Positions 1 to 6,567 of a stretch of DNA of 7,598 nucleotides are shown here, one piece after another (the first letter of the stretch is position 1; every line of letters begins with the position of its first letter). Where the stretch lies: NCBI GenBank assembly GCA_964448615.1, contig CAYUWH010000050.1:1-7598 (forward strand). The letters are read 5' to 3'. The stretch is from CAYUWH01 sp964448615 (GTDB taxonomy: Bacteria > Patescibacteriota > Gracilibacteria > Peribacterales > Peribacteraceae). Under the pieces are notes generated by a model. It had not been told where the DNA came from. It saw only the letters and a program-made list of their open reading frames with translations, and searched no databases. The translations under genes and the position numbers were made by a program.

Positions 1-768
1 GATGCCCATCGCGTACTCTTTATCCGCAGTCGCGAGGATGATCGGCTGGGCAGTGTATTGATCGGCTGTCGCCGCCGGTACCTGCGTAAGGAAGTCGTAT
101 GCGGGATCGTATCTGTACACCGCTGAAAATTCGGTCGGCATGTAGACCGCCGGATGTTCGAGAACGATGGAAAGCGCCGGAGCCTTGGCTAATTCTTCAG
201 CGGAAAACGTGATGCTGCTGGCGTACTCGATGACATTGTCCATGCCTGCATAGCCAATGTGGACATTCTTCCTCAAAATCGTTCGGGATGTCGCCGTTGT
301 ATTGATCACGCGTCCGCCACTCCACGTGGCGATGGGAGAATTATTGTCGACAAAGCCGCACCACACACCGTCTCCCCTTGGGGGAAGCCAGAATGCCGGA
401 TTGCTCATGGTGAAGATACCGTTCCCTTCGCCGATGGAATGGAGCAATTTCGATGTACTGACGGGGCCGCCGTTATCGAGTATGGAACCCGCTTCGGTGG
501 GGTTGTAGCATTCTCCGTGTGCATCGACTTGCCATGCCGTTTGTATTTCGCGGCCGTGATCGGCTGCATCCACAAATTCTTTTCCTTTCCATCGCAATGA
601 CGTGATCGCTCCGCCCATGCGCTCGGTCGTTTGGATGACAATGCCGTTGGCTGCCGCCCGCGCATCGCCTCCTGCCGCATTGGCTGCCGGAATGATGCAA
701 TCACCCGACAGAATGGCACAGATTGCCAGAGCTGCCGCAGACGACTGAATCATGGGAAAATGCCGCAT
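1..768 (-). CDS. Secreted protein, N-terminal 256 residues, gene cut by the left window edge
   Basis: An open frame runs without a stop from ATG at 768 to base 1, so the C-terminus lies outside the window. The N-terminus looks like a Sec signal peptide: MRH, then a hydrophobic stretch at about residues 11-20, and a likely signal peptidase I site after Ala-Asn-Ala near residue 31. The mature part is rich in beta-strand-like sequence, with GGAITSLRWKGKEF (52-65), GREIQTAW (72-79), a Cys-Tyr-Asn-Pro-Thr-Glu segment (87-92) and several Trp/Tyr. This recalls galactose-mutarotase-like sugar-binding beta-sandwich domains, but that is an impression, not a firm family call. A second in-frame ATG at 753 would lose the basic N-terminus, so 768 is preferred. 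The gene follows the 835-1752 epimerase by 66 bases on the same strand and has its own possible promoter. Being exported beside sugar genes suggests a role at the cell surface, perhaps on glycans; this is inference. Confidence 0.75.
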   Translation of the reverse strand, partial: MRHFPMIQSSAAALAICAILSGDCIIPAANAAGGDARAAANGIVIQTTERMGGAITSLRWKGKEFVDAADHGREIQTAWQVDAHGECYNPTEAGSILDNGGPVSTSKLLHSIGEGNGIFTMSNPAFWLPPRGDGVWCGFVDNNSPIATWSGGRVINTTATSRTILRKNVHIGYAGMDNVIEYASSITFSAEELAKAPALSIVLEHPAVYMPTEFSAVYRYDPAYDFLTQVPAATADQYTAQPIILATADKEYAMGI

Positions 769-786
769 AAGAGAGTGAAAGAAGGT

Positions 787-820
787 TTTATACCTTAAAA
801 CAATATCTGTATTAAGTCAA
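787..820 (-). promoter_or_regulatory. Possible sigma70-type promoter of the secreted protein gene
   Basis: On the minus strand a -10-like TATAAA (787-792) is preceded, after 17 bases, by TTAATA (810-815). A better -35 hexamer, TTGACT (815-820), overlaps it but is 22 bases from the -10. The start of transcription would fall near 780, leaving a leader of about 12 bases before ATG 768, with no Shine-Dalgarno sequence. The spacing of the best hexamers is not ideal. Confidence 0.35.
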
Positions 821-834
821 TATCCTGTTTTCAA

Positions 835-1752
835 TCAATCATTCACTTCTTTTCTATACCATTCCACGGATTTTTGAATGCCTTCCTCAAACGACGTTTT
901 CGGATCGTAGCCAAAGGTCTCTCGGGCGCGGGTGATATCCGCGATGTAGCGGACCACTTCACCGGTGCGCGAGGCGCCGATGTTGATCTCCGAAGAGCTG
1001 CCGAGCAATTCCTTCACGCGCTCTGCGAGATGCACGATCGTCGTGCCTTCGCCGAATGCCAAGTTGTACGTTCGGTTCTTTGCCTTCTCAAAATTCTCAA
1101 TGGCTTTCGTGATGCCATCGACAGTGTCGTCAATGTACGTGAAGTCCAAGCATTTATCCTTTCCAAACACCAATAGCGATTCATTGGCGCGGCATTTGCG
1201 GATGAAGAGCGGGACTACTCGTTCGGAGTCGTCGTACATGCCGTACACGTTGCTGAAGCGGAATGTCACATGGTCAATGCCGTAACAGCGGCTGTAGGAC
1301 TCCACCAATGCCTCACCGCCGACTTTGCTCGCGGTGTAGGGACTCTCGCAGTTCTCGACGCGCACCAGATCCTCGCTGTATTTCTCGGCTTTGATGTTGC
1401 CGTAACTTTCGCGCGAAGAGGCGAATAGGAATTTCTTGATGCCCTTCGTGCGCGCAAGTTCCAACGTATTGAAGAGCGAGATGAAATTATCGAGCGCGCG
1501 ATCCGGATGCTCCACCAATTCATACACGCGCGCATTTGCCGCCAAGTGCACGATCACTTCCGCGCCCGCGGGATCGATCGCCATCGTCTGTTCCTTCGAG
1601 CGCAGGTCTGCAATCTTCGTGATCGCCTGCACCGACGGCTGCCATTTATTCGCAACCCAATCGACGCCTGTCACCTGATGACCGTCCGCCAGGAGACGCT
1701 CACAAAGGCGTGTGCCGATTGTGCCCGATGATCCGGTTACCAAAATATTCAT
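835..1752 (-). CDS. NAD-dependent nucleotide-sugar epimerase/dehydratase (extended SDR family)
   Basis: This 305-residue protein is a full-length extended short-chain dehydrogenase acting on NDP-sugars in the cytoplasm. The Rossmann NAD-binding motif is GSSGTIG (7-13), with an acidic residue at the end of strand beta2 (Asp31). The active-site Ser region is FASSRESYG (110-118) and the catalytic YxxxK is Tyr139-Lys143 in SPYTASK. A sugar-side motif FRFSNVYG (164-171) and DFTYIDD (203-209) follow, as in the GalE/RfbB/WcaG group. The precise substrate cannot be told: C4 epimerase, 4,6-dehydratase and related activities share this layout. The start is ATG 1752, which puts the Rossmann strand at residue 2; ATG 1761 (adding MGG) is possible. 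The frame continues upstream to 2016, but that extension crosses a palindrome and the divergent glycosyltransferase gene and is not coding. The C-terminus ends VEWYRKEVND, like the other epimerase in the window. Confidence 0.9.
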   Translation of the reverse strand: MNILVTGSSGTIGTRLCERLLADGHQVTGVDWVANKWQPSVQAITKIADLRSKEQTMAIDPAGAEVIVHLAANARVYELVEHPDRALDNFISLFNTLELARTKGIKKFLFASSRESYGNIKAEKYSEDLVRVENCESPYTASKVGGEALVESYSRCYGIDHVTFRFSNVYGMYDDSERVVPLFIRKCRANESLLVFGKDKCLDFTYIDDTVDGITKAIENFEKAKNRTYNLAFGEGTTIVHLAERVKELLGSSSEINIGASRTGEVVRYIADITRARETFGYDPKTSFEEGIQKSVEWYRKEVND

Positions 1753-1785
1753 CCCACCCATATTGCGGTTTTTGGCTACAAATGG

Positions 1786-1801
1786 CAATGGATAACCATT
1801 G
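1786..1801. promoter_or_regulatory. Short inverted repeat in the divergent spacer, possible operator
   Basis: CAATGG-ATAA-CCATTG is a perfect 6-base inverted repeat with a 4-base centre. It lies between the divergent epimerase (start 1752) and glycosyltransferase (start about 1850) genes, a place where a dimeric regulator could act on both. Repeats of this size also arise by chance, and no clear promoter hexamers frame it. Confidence 0.2.
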
Positions 1802-1809
1802 ATAACGAT

Positions 1810-1846
1810 CGGTGTAGAGACGCCCAATTTGGGCGTCTCTACACCG
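1810..1846. repeat. Perfect palindromic repeat, REP/MITE-like
   Basis: The arm CGGTGTAGAGACGCCC (1810-1825) is repeated exactly in reverse complement at 1831-1846 around a central AATTT. One more A-T pair gives a 17-bp stem with a 3-base loop. Such length and perfection between divergent genes suggests an interspersed palindromic element. Palindromes built on GTAGAGACG...CGTCTCTAC are, from memory, widespread as dispersed repeats in several bacterial phyla. It is not followed by a T-run, so it is not a standard terminator. It sits 3 bases before the ATG chosen for the glycosyltransferase and could fold in that mRNA leader if transcribed. Confidence 0.75.
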
Positions 1847-1849
1847 GAT

Positions 1850-2872
1850 ATGGGCGCACATTCCCAACACGTGTATTCTGGATCCGTGTTATCGTTAGTT
1901 TTACCCACATTCAACGAATCCGCGAACATCCGGACGTTGATCCCGGCATTGGAGAATCTCCTGGCGCAAACGCCGCATGAGATCATTGTCGTGGATGACG
2001 ATTCGCCGGATGCCACCTGGCGCGAGGCGGAGGAATTGGCGAAGCGCTATCCGACCGTTCATGTGTTGCGTCGCATCGGGCGCAGGGGATTATCGTCGGC
2101 GGTGGTCGAAGGATTCGATATGGCGAAGGGAGCGTGCTTAATGGTGATGGATAGTGATGGCCAGCACGATCACTCGATCATGCTCGCGCTCGCGAATGCC
2201 GTAGAGAACGGCGCGGATATTGCGGTGGCTTCGCGTTACATCAAGGGGGGCAACATCGATAAATGGAGTGGCCCGCGACTCTGGATGAGTAAGGCTGCTA
2301 CGTTCCTTGCGCGCAAATTGCCGCCGGTTGAAGTGAGTGATCCCATGAGTGGATTTTTTGCGCTTAAGGCATCGGCGTATCGTGCGATTGCTGCGAAGTT
2401 ACACCCGCGCGGTTTCAAAATTTTGCTCGAGATCCTCGCGCATCTTCCCGCCTCTTCAAAGGCTGCCGAAGTCCCCATGGTGTTCGGCTTGCGTACGAAA
2501 GGGGAGAGTAAGATGACCCTTGCCGTACAGGTGGCATTCCTGCAGCAAATCGCGGGCATCGCTGCGCGAAGAATGCGCCTGCCGTGGCTGCTCTTTTGGG
2601 GTGCGTGCATCGTCATTCTCGCCGTGCTGCTCCTTCGCTTCTGGCCGATGCGTGCATTGTATCTCAATGCTTCCGTGCGCAGCCAAACATTGGTCGTACT
2701 GCGAGAGGCATCTGCCAAAGAAGGCTGGCTTCTGTCGGATATCTCCATCGATGCCGTACGGCCCGGTTTGTTGCGTGTCACGCATCGTGAACATGTGAGA
2801 GGCCGTGATCCGGAATCCTGCATCACATTCGAACTGCCTTCCGCCGAACCTCTGCCATGCAGCGGATCCTGA
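1850..2872 (+). CDS. GT2 family polyprenyl-phosphate sugar synthase (DPM1-like) with one membrane helix and a C-terminal tail domain
   Basis: The 340-residue product has a GT-A fold resembling dolichol/polyprenyl-phosphate mannose or glucose synthases, which move a sugar from an NDP- or GDP-sugar to a lipid phosphate on the cytoplasmic membrane face. Numbering from ATG 1850, motifs are VLPTFNE (17-23), VVDDDSPD (47-54), the metal-binding DSDGQHD (101-107), SRYIKGG (128-134), DPMSGFF (164-170) and GESKM (218-222). A single hydrophobic helix (about 246-264) is followed by roughly 75 soluble residues ending near CITFELPSAEPLPC. This tail is not the usual GtrA domain and I do not recognise it. 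The start is uncertain: GTG 1886 gives the compact N-terminus typical of the family, GTG 1871 is also possible, and a TTG at 1799 would translate through the palindrome. There is no Shine-Dalgarno at any of them. The gene overlaps the GT-C gene by 16 bases, implying coupled expression and a shared pathway. Confidence 0.87.
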   Translation: MGAHSQHVYSGSVLSLVLPTFNESANIRTLIPALENLLAQTPHEIIVVDDDSPDATWREAEELAKRYPTVHVLRRIGRRGLSSAVVEGFDMAKGACLMVMDSDGQHDHSIMLALANAVENGADIAVASRYIKGGNIDKWSGPRLWMSKAATFLARKLPPVEVSDPMSGFFALKASAYRAIAAKLHPRGFKILLEILAHLPASSKAAEVPMVFGLRTKGESKMTLAVQVAFLQQIAGIAARRMRLPWLLFWGACIVILAVLLLRFWPMRALYLNASVRSQTLVVLREASAKEGWLLSDISIDAVRPGLLRVTHREHVRGRDPESCITFELPSAEPLPCSGS

Positions 2873-4041
2873 TTATTCTGGGACTAGAGGTCTATGCAGC
2901 CGTATTGGCGATCCTGCAGAGCTTGGGAAATGTGCGCACCGATGAAGCGAAGTATCTGCTGAACATTCCCTATCCGCATCCGCCGCTCGCGCGATGGATC
3001 CTGAGCCTGACGGAATCATTCCCATTTCAGGAATTTTTCTGGCGCATCGCGTTCGCATCTTTCATAGTGCAAGCCGCATGGCTCGTGTGGTCGATGGCGA
3101 AAGATCTTGCAAAGCATGAGCGTACGATGCTGTGTGCGTGCTGGTTATTGTCCGCAGCGGTGATATTCCAAGCGGGCTCCATCATGATGGCGCCCCTGAC
3201 GGGCTTGCAGGGATTACTCTTCGTGTGGCTGTGGGTACGCAGTGATTTCAAGTCCAGGCATCTTGGTGGATGGATTGCACTTCTGTGGATGGTATCGGTC
3301 TTCACGGCGTATCAAGGCGCGCTGCTCTTCCCGCTCGTGATCGGACTTCTCCGGCGCGCAAAGTTCTCGTGGTTATCCACGATCTTCATCACAGGAATTC
3401 CCTTCGCGCTTCTCGCGCTCTACACGCTCGTGAATCCTCTCTCACTTGCGAGCTTGGTGAATGCGGGAACGGATAATGCAGGCGCATCATTGGTGATGAT
3501 TTTGCAGGAGTTTTTGGCGACATGGGCGATCGGCGGATCGGTCGTCTTGCTGATTGCAGGCGTGATCGGCTTGATCTGGCATCGCCAGTGGTTGTTACTT
3601 GGAACCTTTGCATTGATCAGTCTCTACAATCTCGCATCGGTGCATTTGTATTATGCGATCTTGTTCACGCCGTTTTTGATGGCCGGCTGTATTCCCATTC
3701 TTCAGCGCAAGCGCGCACTGGGATTGCCGCTCTTCGGCCTCACGGTCCTTGGCTCTGTCCTGCTCTGGTTCCCGTTCCATCCGGTGTTGGAACCGGGTCC
3801 GGCTCGTTCGATGATGCAGGCATTGCAGGTGCAACCCGGAGCGGGGAATGTACTCCTCGACTGGTCCTTCGGGCATGAGTGGCAGTACGAAAGTCCAGTT
3901 CCCGTCCGGCGGTTTACGGTGGAGGGATTAGAGGAGGCGCAGGCGGTGATTTGCCAGCATGCTTGCCCTTGGGAGGTAGCTCAAAGCGGCGATTTTACAG
4001 AGGTAGCAAAAGCGCCTTTAGAAGTTTGGCAGAAGCGATGA
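2857..4041 (+). CDS. GT-C family integral membrane glycosyltransferase (ArnT/PMT-like, GT39/GT83-type)
   Basis: This 394-residue protein is very hydrophobic, with about nine to eleven membrane segments. After the first helix (about 5-22) comes the short external loop VRTDEAKYLLNIPYPHPPLARW. Asp29-Glu30 fits the acidic catalytic/metal-binding pair of GT-C enzymes, and HPPLARW is typical of PMT_2-type proteins. These enzymes transfer a sugar from a polyprenyl-phosphate donor to an acceptor on the outer membrane face. After the last helix (about 315-330) a soluble C-terminal part of some 65 residues contains two cysteines (Cys-Gln-His-Ala-Cys). At 394 residues it is shorter than ArnT or yeast PMT proteins (500 or more), so the periplasmic domain is small. 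Its ATG overlaps the end of the DPM1-like gene, whose product would supply the lipid-linked sugar. The acceptor is unknown. It converges on the 4168-5115 epimerase gene. Confidence 0.85.
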   Translation: MQRILIILGLEVYAAVLAILQSLGNVRTDEAKYLLNIPYPHPPLARWILSLTESFPFQEFFWRIAFASFIVQAAWLVWSMAKDLAKHERTMLCACWLLSAAVIFQAGSIMMAPLTGLQGLLFVWLWVRSDFKSRHLGGWIALLWMVSVFTAYQGALLFPLVIGLLRRAKFSWLSTIFITGIPFALLALYTLVNPLSLASLVNAGTDNAGASLVMILQEFLATWAIGGSVVLLIAGVIGLIWHRQWLLLGTFALISLYNLASVHLYYAILFTPFLMAGCIPILQRKRALGLPLFGLTVLGSVLLWFPFHPVLEPGPARSMMQALQVQPGAGNVLLDWSFGHEWQYESPVPVRRFTVEGLEEAQAVICQHACPWEVAQSGDFTEVAKAPLEVWQKR

Positions 4042-4056
4042 TGTTATACATGCTTG

Positions 4057-4086
4057 CGTAACGGCGACGCCGGCGTCGCCGTTACG
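4057..4086. repeat. Perfect 30-bp palindrome between convergent genes
   Basis: The arm CGTAACGGCGACGCC (4057-4071) is followed directly by its exact reverse complement (4072-4086), with no spacer. Imperfect pairing continues outward (TGCTTG against GCAGGCA) to about 4051-4093. It lies 15 bases after the stop of the membrane glycosyltransferase. A stem like this could slow polymerase from both sides, but there is no T-run, so an interspersed palindromic element is as likely as a terminator. Confidence 0.7.
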
Positions 4087-4105
4087 GCAGGCAATGCGTC
4101 ATGGT

Positions 4106-4138
4106 CTAAATGTTGTAGTAGTTTCTATACCACTCCAC
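4106..4138 (-). pseudogene. Relic of an epimerase gene 3' end
   Basis: On the minus strand these bases read V-E-W-Y-R-N-Y-Y-N-I-stop, in the same way as the true end of the neighbouring epimerase (V-E-W-Y-R-N-Y-Y-K-I-stop, 4168-4200). The two 33-base stretches match at 30 positions; of the three differences, two are synonymous third-codon changes and one changes Asn to Lys. This pattern suggests the relic was once coding: the last ten codons and stop of a duplicate, or of a former gene end that was displaced. A REP-like element separates the two copies. Confidence 0.6.
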
Positions 4139-4157
4139 CCTTCGACTGCGCTCAGGG
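4138..4157. repeat. REP-like short palindrome
   Basis: The 20-base unit CCCTTCGACTGCGCTCAGGG forms CCCT/AGGG outer pairs. When read on the minus strand it has tandem G-A/A-G mismatches and an inner G-C pair. It resembles a family of dispersed palindromes of the type CCCTGAGC...GTCGAAGGG that I recall as common in diverse bacteria. Here it lies between the epimerase relic and the intact epimerase gene. Confidence 0.55.
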
Positions 4158-4167
4158 CAGGCGAATG

Positions 4168-5115
4168 CTATATCTTGTAGTAGTTCCTATACCACTCCAC
4201 AAATTTAGGAACTCCTTCCTGAATGGTGGTCTTCGGATCAAATCCGAGTTTTTCGCGTGCGTGGCTGATATCCGCAAGGCTCGCTTTGGTATCACCCGGT
4301 TGCATCGGCAAGAACTCTTTTCTCGCTTCTTTGCCGCAGCTCTCTTCGATCATGCGGATGTATTCCATCAACTCCTCCTGGCGTCCGCAGCCGAGGTTGA
4401 AAATTTCTTCCGGATAGTTTTTATCGATCGAGGCGACGATGCCGGAGACGATGTCGTCCACGTAGGTGAAGTCGCGCTGCATTTTTCCCTGGCCGAACAC
4501 TTGCAGCGGCTTGTCGTGGAGCAGTGCGTCCGTAAATAAGAACAGCGCCATGTCCGGTCTGCCCCAGGGTCCGTAGACCGTGAAGAAGCGCAGGCCCGTG
4601 ACGTGCGTGCCGTAGAGACTGTGGTACGTGTGCGCCATCAATTCATTGTCCTTCTTGTTCATGCCGTAGAGCGAGAGCTGGTCATCGGTGCGGTCCTGCT
4701 CGCTGGAAGGAAGTTTCGTGTTGCCGCCGTAGACTGAACTTGAGGACGCATAGATCAATCCTTTCTTCTTCTGGAGACGCACTTCTTCGAGCACATGGAA
4801 GAACCCGGTGATATTGATGTCGATGTATTCATCCGGATGATCGAACGCGTAGCGCACGCCGGCGAGTGCGGCGAGATGGCACACGATGTCACAGTCTTTC
4901 ATTGCCTCCGCCAGGGCTTTGCGATCGAGAATATCGCCGCGCACGAACGTGAAACCTTTGCGTCCTTCTAGCATCTTCAAGCGCGCTTCTTTCAGCGACG
5001 GATCGTAATACGCATTCAGATTATCGAAGCCCACGACTTCATCTCCTCGTTCCAGTAAACGAATCGTCGTGTGATACCCGATGAATCCCGCGGCGCCGGT
5101 GAGAAAAACTTTCAT
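4168..5115 (-). CDS. UDP-glucuronate 4-epimerase-like NAD-dependent epimerase
   Basis: The 315-residue protein matches the extended SDR group that converts UDP-glucuronate to UDP-galacturonate (GAE/CapI/LspL type). Features are GAAGFIG (7-13), DNLNAYYDPSLKEARL (31-46) as is characteristic of this group, YASSSSVYGGNTKLP (122-136), the catalytic Tyr150-x3-Lys154, LRFFTVYGPWGRPDMA (175-190) and RDFTYVDD (214-221). The start at ATG 5115 puts the Rossmann strand at the very N-terminus; a frame extension to 5157 would overlap the end of the dehydrogenase gene and is unlikely. It follows the UDP-glucose dehydrogenase stop by 19 bases (pyrimidine-rich on this strand, no Shine-Dalgarno), so the two form an operon and probably consecutive steps from UDP-glucose to UDP-galacturonate. 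A decarboxylating or other C4 activity cannot be excluded from sequence alone. Confidence 0.9.
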   Translation of the reverse strand: MKVFLTGAAGFIGYHTTIRLLERGDEVVGFDNLNAYYDPSLKEARLKMLEGRKGFTFVRGDILDRKALAEAMKDCDIVCHLAALAGVRYAFDHPDEYIDINITGFFHVLEEVRLQKKKGLIYASSSSVYGGNTKLPSSEQDRTDDQLSLYGMNKKDNELMAHTYHSLYGTHVTGLRFFTVYGPWGRPDMALFLFTDALLHDKPLQVFGQGKMQRDFTYVDDIVSGIVASIDKNYPEEIFNLGCGRQEELMEYIRMIEESCGKEARKEFLPMQPGDTKASLADISHAREKLGFDPKTTIQEGVPKFVEWYRNYYKI

Positions 5116-5134
5116 AGTGCGAAAAAGAAAAGAA

Positions 5135-6445
5135 TCATGATGCAATGCCGATGCCATGGTAGCGGAGTCCTACCTCCTTCACTTCGGCGGGCTCGTAGAT
5201 ATTGCGACCATCGAAAACTTCTTGGCCCTTCATGTTCGCGGCAATTTCCTTCAGGTCCATTCCTCGGAAGGCGTCCCATTCCGTCAGGATGACGAGTGCT
5301 TCAGCATCCTTCACGGCTTCGAGAGGGGAATCTGCGTAGGTGATAGCAGGCAAGAGCTGCCTGGTCCGCTCCATCGCGACGGGATCGTAGGCGATGACGG
5401 TGTGTCCGGCGTTCAGGAGGGCGGGGAGAACATCGAGACTCGGTGCATCGCGCATGTCATCGGTCTTGGGTTTGAAGCTCAGTCCCCAGACTGCGATGCG
5501 GGAGGGTTTGGTCAGCGTCTTGAGGATCAGTGCGATGAAGCGCTGGCGCTGATACGTATTCACACGGTCTGTGGCTTCTATAATGGGCATAGGAACGCCG
5601 TACTCCTCCGCGGTGGCCATAAGGGCCTGTACATCTTTGGGGAAGCAACTGCCGCCATAGCCGATGCCTGCATGCAGGAACCGTGATCCGATGCGGCTAT
5701 CGAGTCCCATGCCATGCGCAATATCGCGGATGTTGCCGCCGGTTTTTTCCGCGAGTTCGGTCAGCATGTTGATGAAGCTGATCTTGGTCGCCAGAAAAGC
5801 ATTGCTCGCATACTTCACGATCTCCGCACTCTCACGATTCATGAAGACGAGTGGTTTGCCCACACGCGTAATGGGTTTGTAGAGCTCTTCGATGAGTTCT
5901 TTCGCCCACTCATCACCATTGATGCCCACGACGATCCGTTCGGGCATCAGCGTATCTGTCATCGCCATGCCTTCGCGCAAAAATTCCGGATTACTGACGA
6001 CGGCAACTTTATGTCCCACCCCGCGTCCTGTGAGAATTTCGCGCATCACCGCTTCACATTCTTTTCCTGTGCCGACCGGCACCGTCGATTTCGCGACGAA
6101 CACCAGATCATGATCCATCTGCATCGCGACCGCTCGCGCGACGGCAAACACGGCGGAGAGATCGGCTTTATGGTTTTCTCCCTGCGGAGTGCCAACCGCG
6201 CAAAAGATGATCTGCACGTTGGGCAATACTTCTGCGAGATTGGTGGTGAATGACAGGCGCTCCTCGTTGATTCCTTCGGTGAGTGCTTCTTCGAGTCCCG
6301 GCTCGTAGATCGGGCTTTTTCCTTCCTGGAGCATCTTCACTTTCTTTTCATCGATATCCACGCCGAACACCGTATGTCCAAGTTGTGCAAAGCACGCCGA
6401 AGAAGCGAGCCCCACATAGCCGGTGCCGACGACGGCGATATGCAT
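5135..6445 (-). CDS. ugd: UDP-glucose 6-dehydrogenase
   Basis: This 436-residue cytoplasmic enzyme oxidises UDP-glucose twice with NAD+ to give UDP-glucuronate. Its length and all major motifs fit the family. These are the N-terminal Rossmann motif GTGYVGL (7-13), VDIDEKKV (29-36), the cofactor segment AVGTPQGE (83-90), SNPEFLREG (151-159), the central EIVKYASNAFLATKISFIN (208-226) with catalytic Lys211 and Asn215, GYGGSCFPKD (262-271) with the nucleophile Cys267 and Asp271, and GLSFKPKTDDMRDAP (321-335) in the C-terminal UDP-binding domain. The start ATG 6445 places the Rossmann strand at residue 3. A TACAAT hexamer ends 6 bases before this ATG, so the message may be leaderless. The gene leads an operon with the downstream UDP-glucuronate epimerase, feeding uronic acids into surface glycan synthesis. 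UDP-ManNAc or GDP-mannose dehydrogenases share the layout, but the overall sequence is of the UDP-glucose type. Confidence 0.95.
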   Translation of the reverse strand: MHIAVVGTGYVGLASSACFAQLGHTVFGVDIDEKKVKMLQEGKSPIYEPGLEEALTEGINEERLSFTTNLAEVLPNVQIIFCAVGTPQGENHKADLSAVFAVARAVAMQMDHDLVFVAKSTVPVGTGKECEAVMREILTGRGVGHKVAVVSNPEFLREGMAMTDTLMPERIVVGINGDEWAKELIEELYKPITRVGKPLVFMNRESAEIVKYASNAFLATKISFINMLTELAEKTGGNIRDIAHGMGLDSRIGSRFLHAGIGYGGSCFPKDVQALMATAEEYGVPMPIIEATDRVNTYQRQRFIALILKTLTKPSRIAVWGLSFKPKTDDMRDAPSLDVLPALLNAGHTVIAYDPVAMERTRQLLPAITYADSPLEAVKDAEALVILTEWDAFRGMDLKEIAANMKGQEVFDGRNIYEPAEVKEVGLRYHGIGIAS

Positions 6446-6451
6446 GGGCGG

Positions 6452-6457
6452 ATTGTA
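6452..6457 (-). promoter_or_regulatory. Possible -10 element of ugd, implying a leaderless transcript
   Basis: TACAAT on the minus strand matches the -10 consensus at five of six bases and is separated from the ATG by CCGCCC. Transcription would then start at or within a base or two of the ATG. No good -35 hexamer is seen at 16-18 bases. Confidence 0.35.
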
Positions 6458-6567
6458 GCGGAAATACCGTCGTCTTCGCTACGACAAGACAAAGGTGATG
6501 AGGTATTGGTATGGCTAAGGGTCGCAGCAGTGGCAACGTTGTCGCTGCTGCCAAAGTGGCTATTACA

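Noticed and set aside
259..719. Short frames on both strands over the secreted protein gene
   Set aside because: They conflict with a 256-codon open frame starting at 768 that has a signal peptide and runs to the window edge.
1799..1849. TTG start for the DPM1-like gene
   Set aside because: It would translate the palindrome (GVETPNLGVSTP) ahead of a domain that usually begins at the N-terminus.
1753..2016. 88-residue N-terminal extension of the 835-1752 epimerase
   Set aside because: It is the complement of the glycosyltransferase coding sequence and of the palindrome, and precedes a normal Rossmann N-terminus.
4168..5157. Longer N-terminus for the UDP-glucuronate epimerase (start 5157)
   Set aside because: It would overlap the end of ugd and put 14 extra residues before a Rossmann strand that normally begins at residue 2-4.
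5156..6253. Plus-strand frames of 176 and 179 codons antisense to ugd
   Set aside because: These are shadows of a strongly conserved dehydrogenase gene with all catalytic motifs on the opposite strand.
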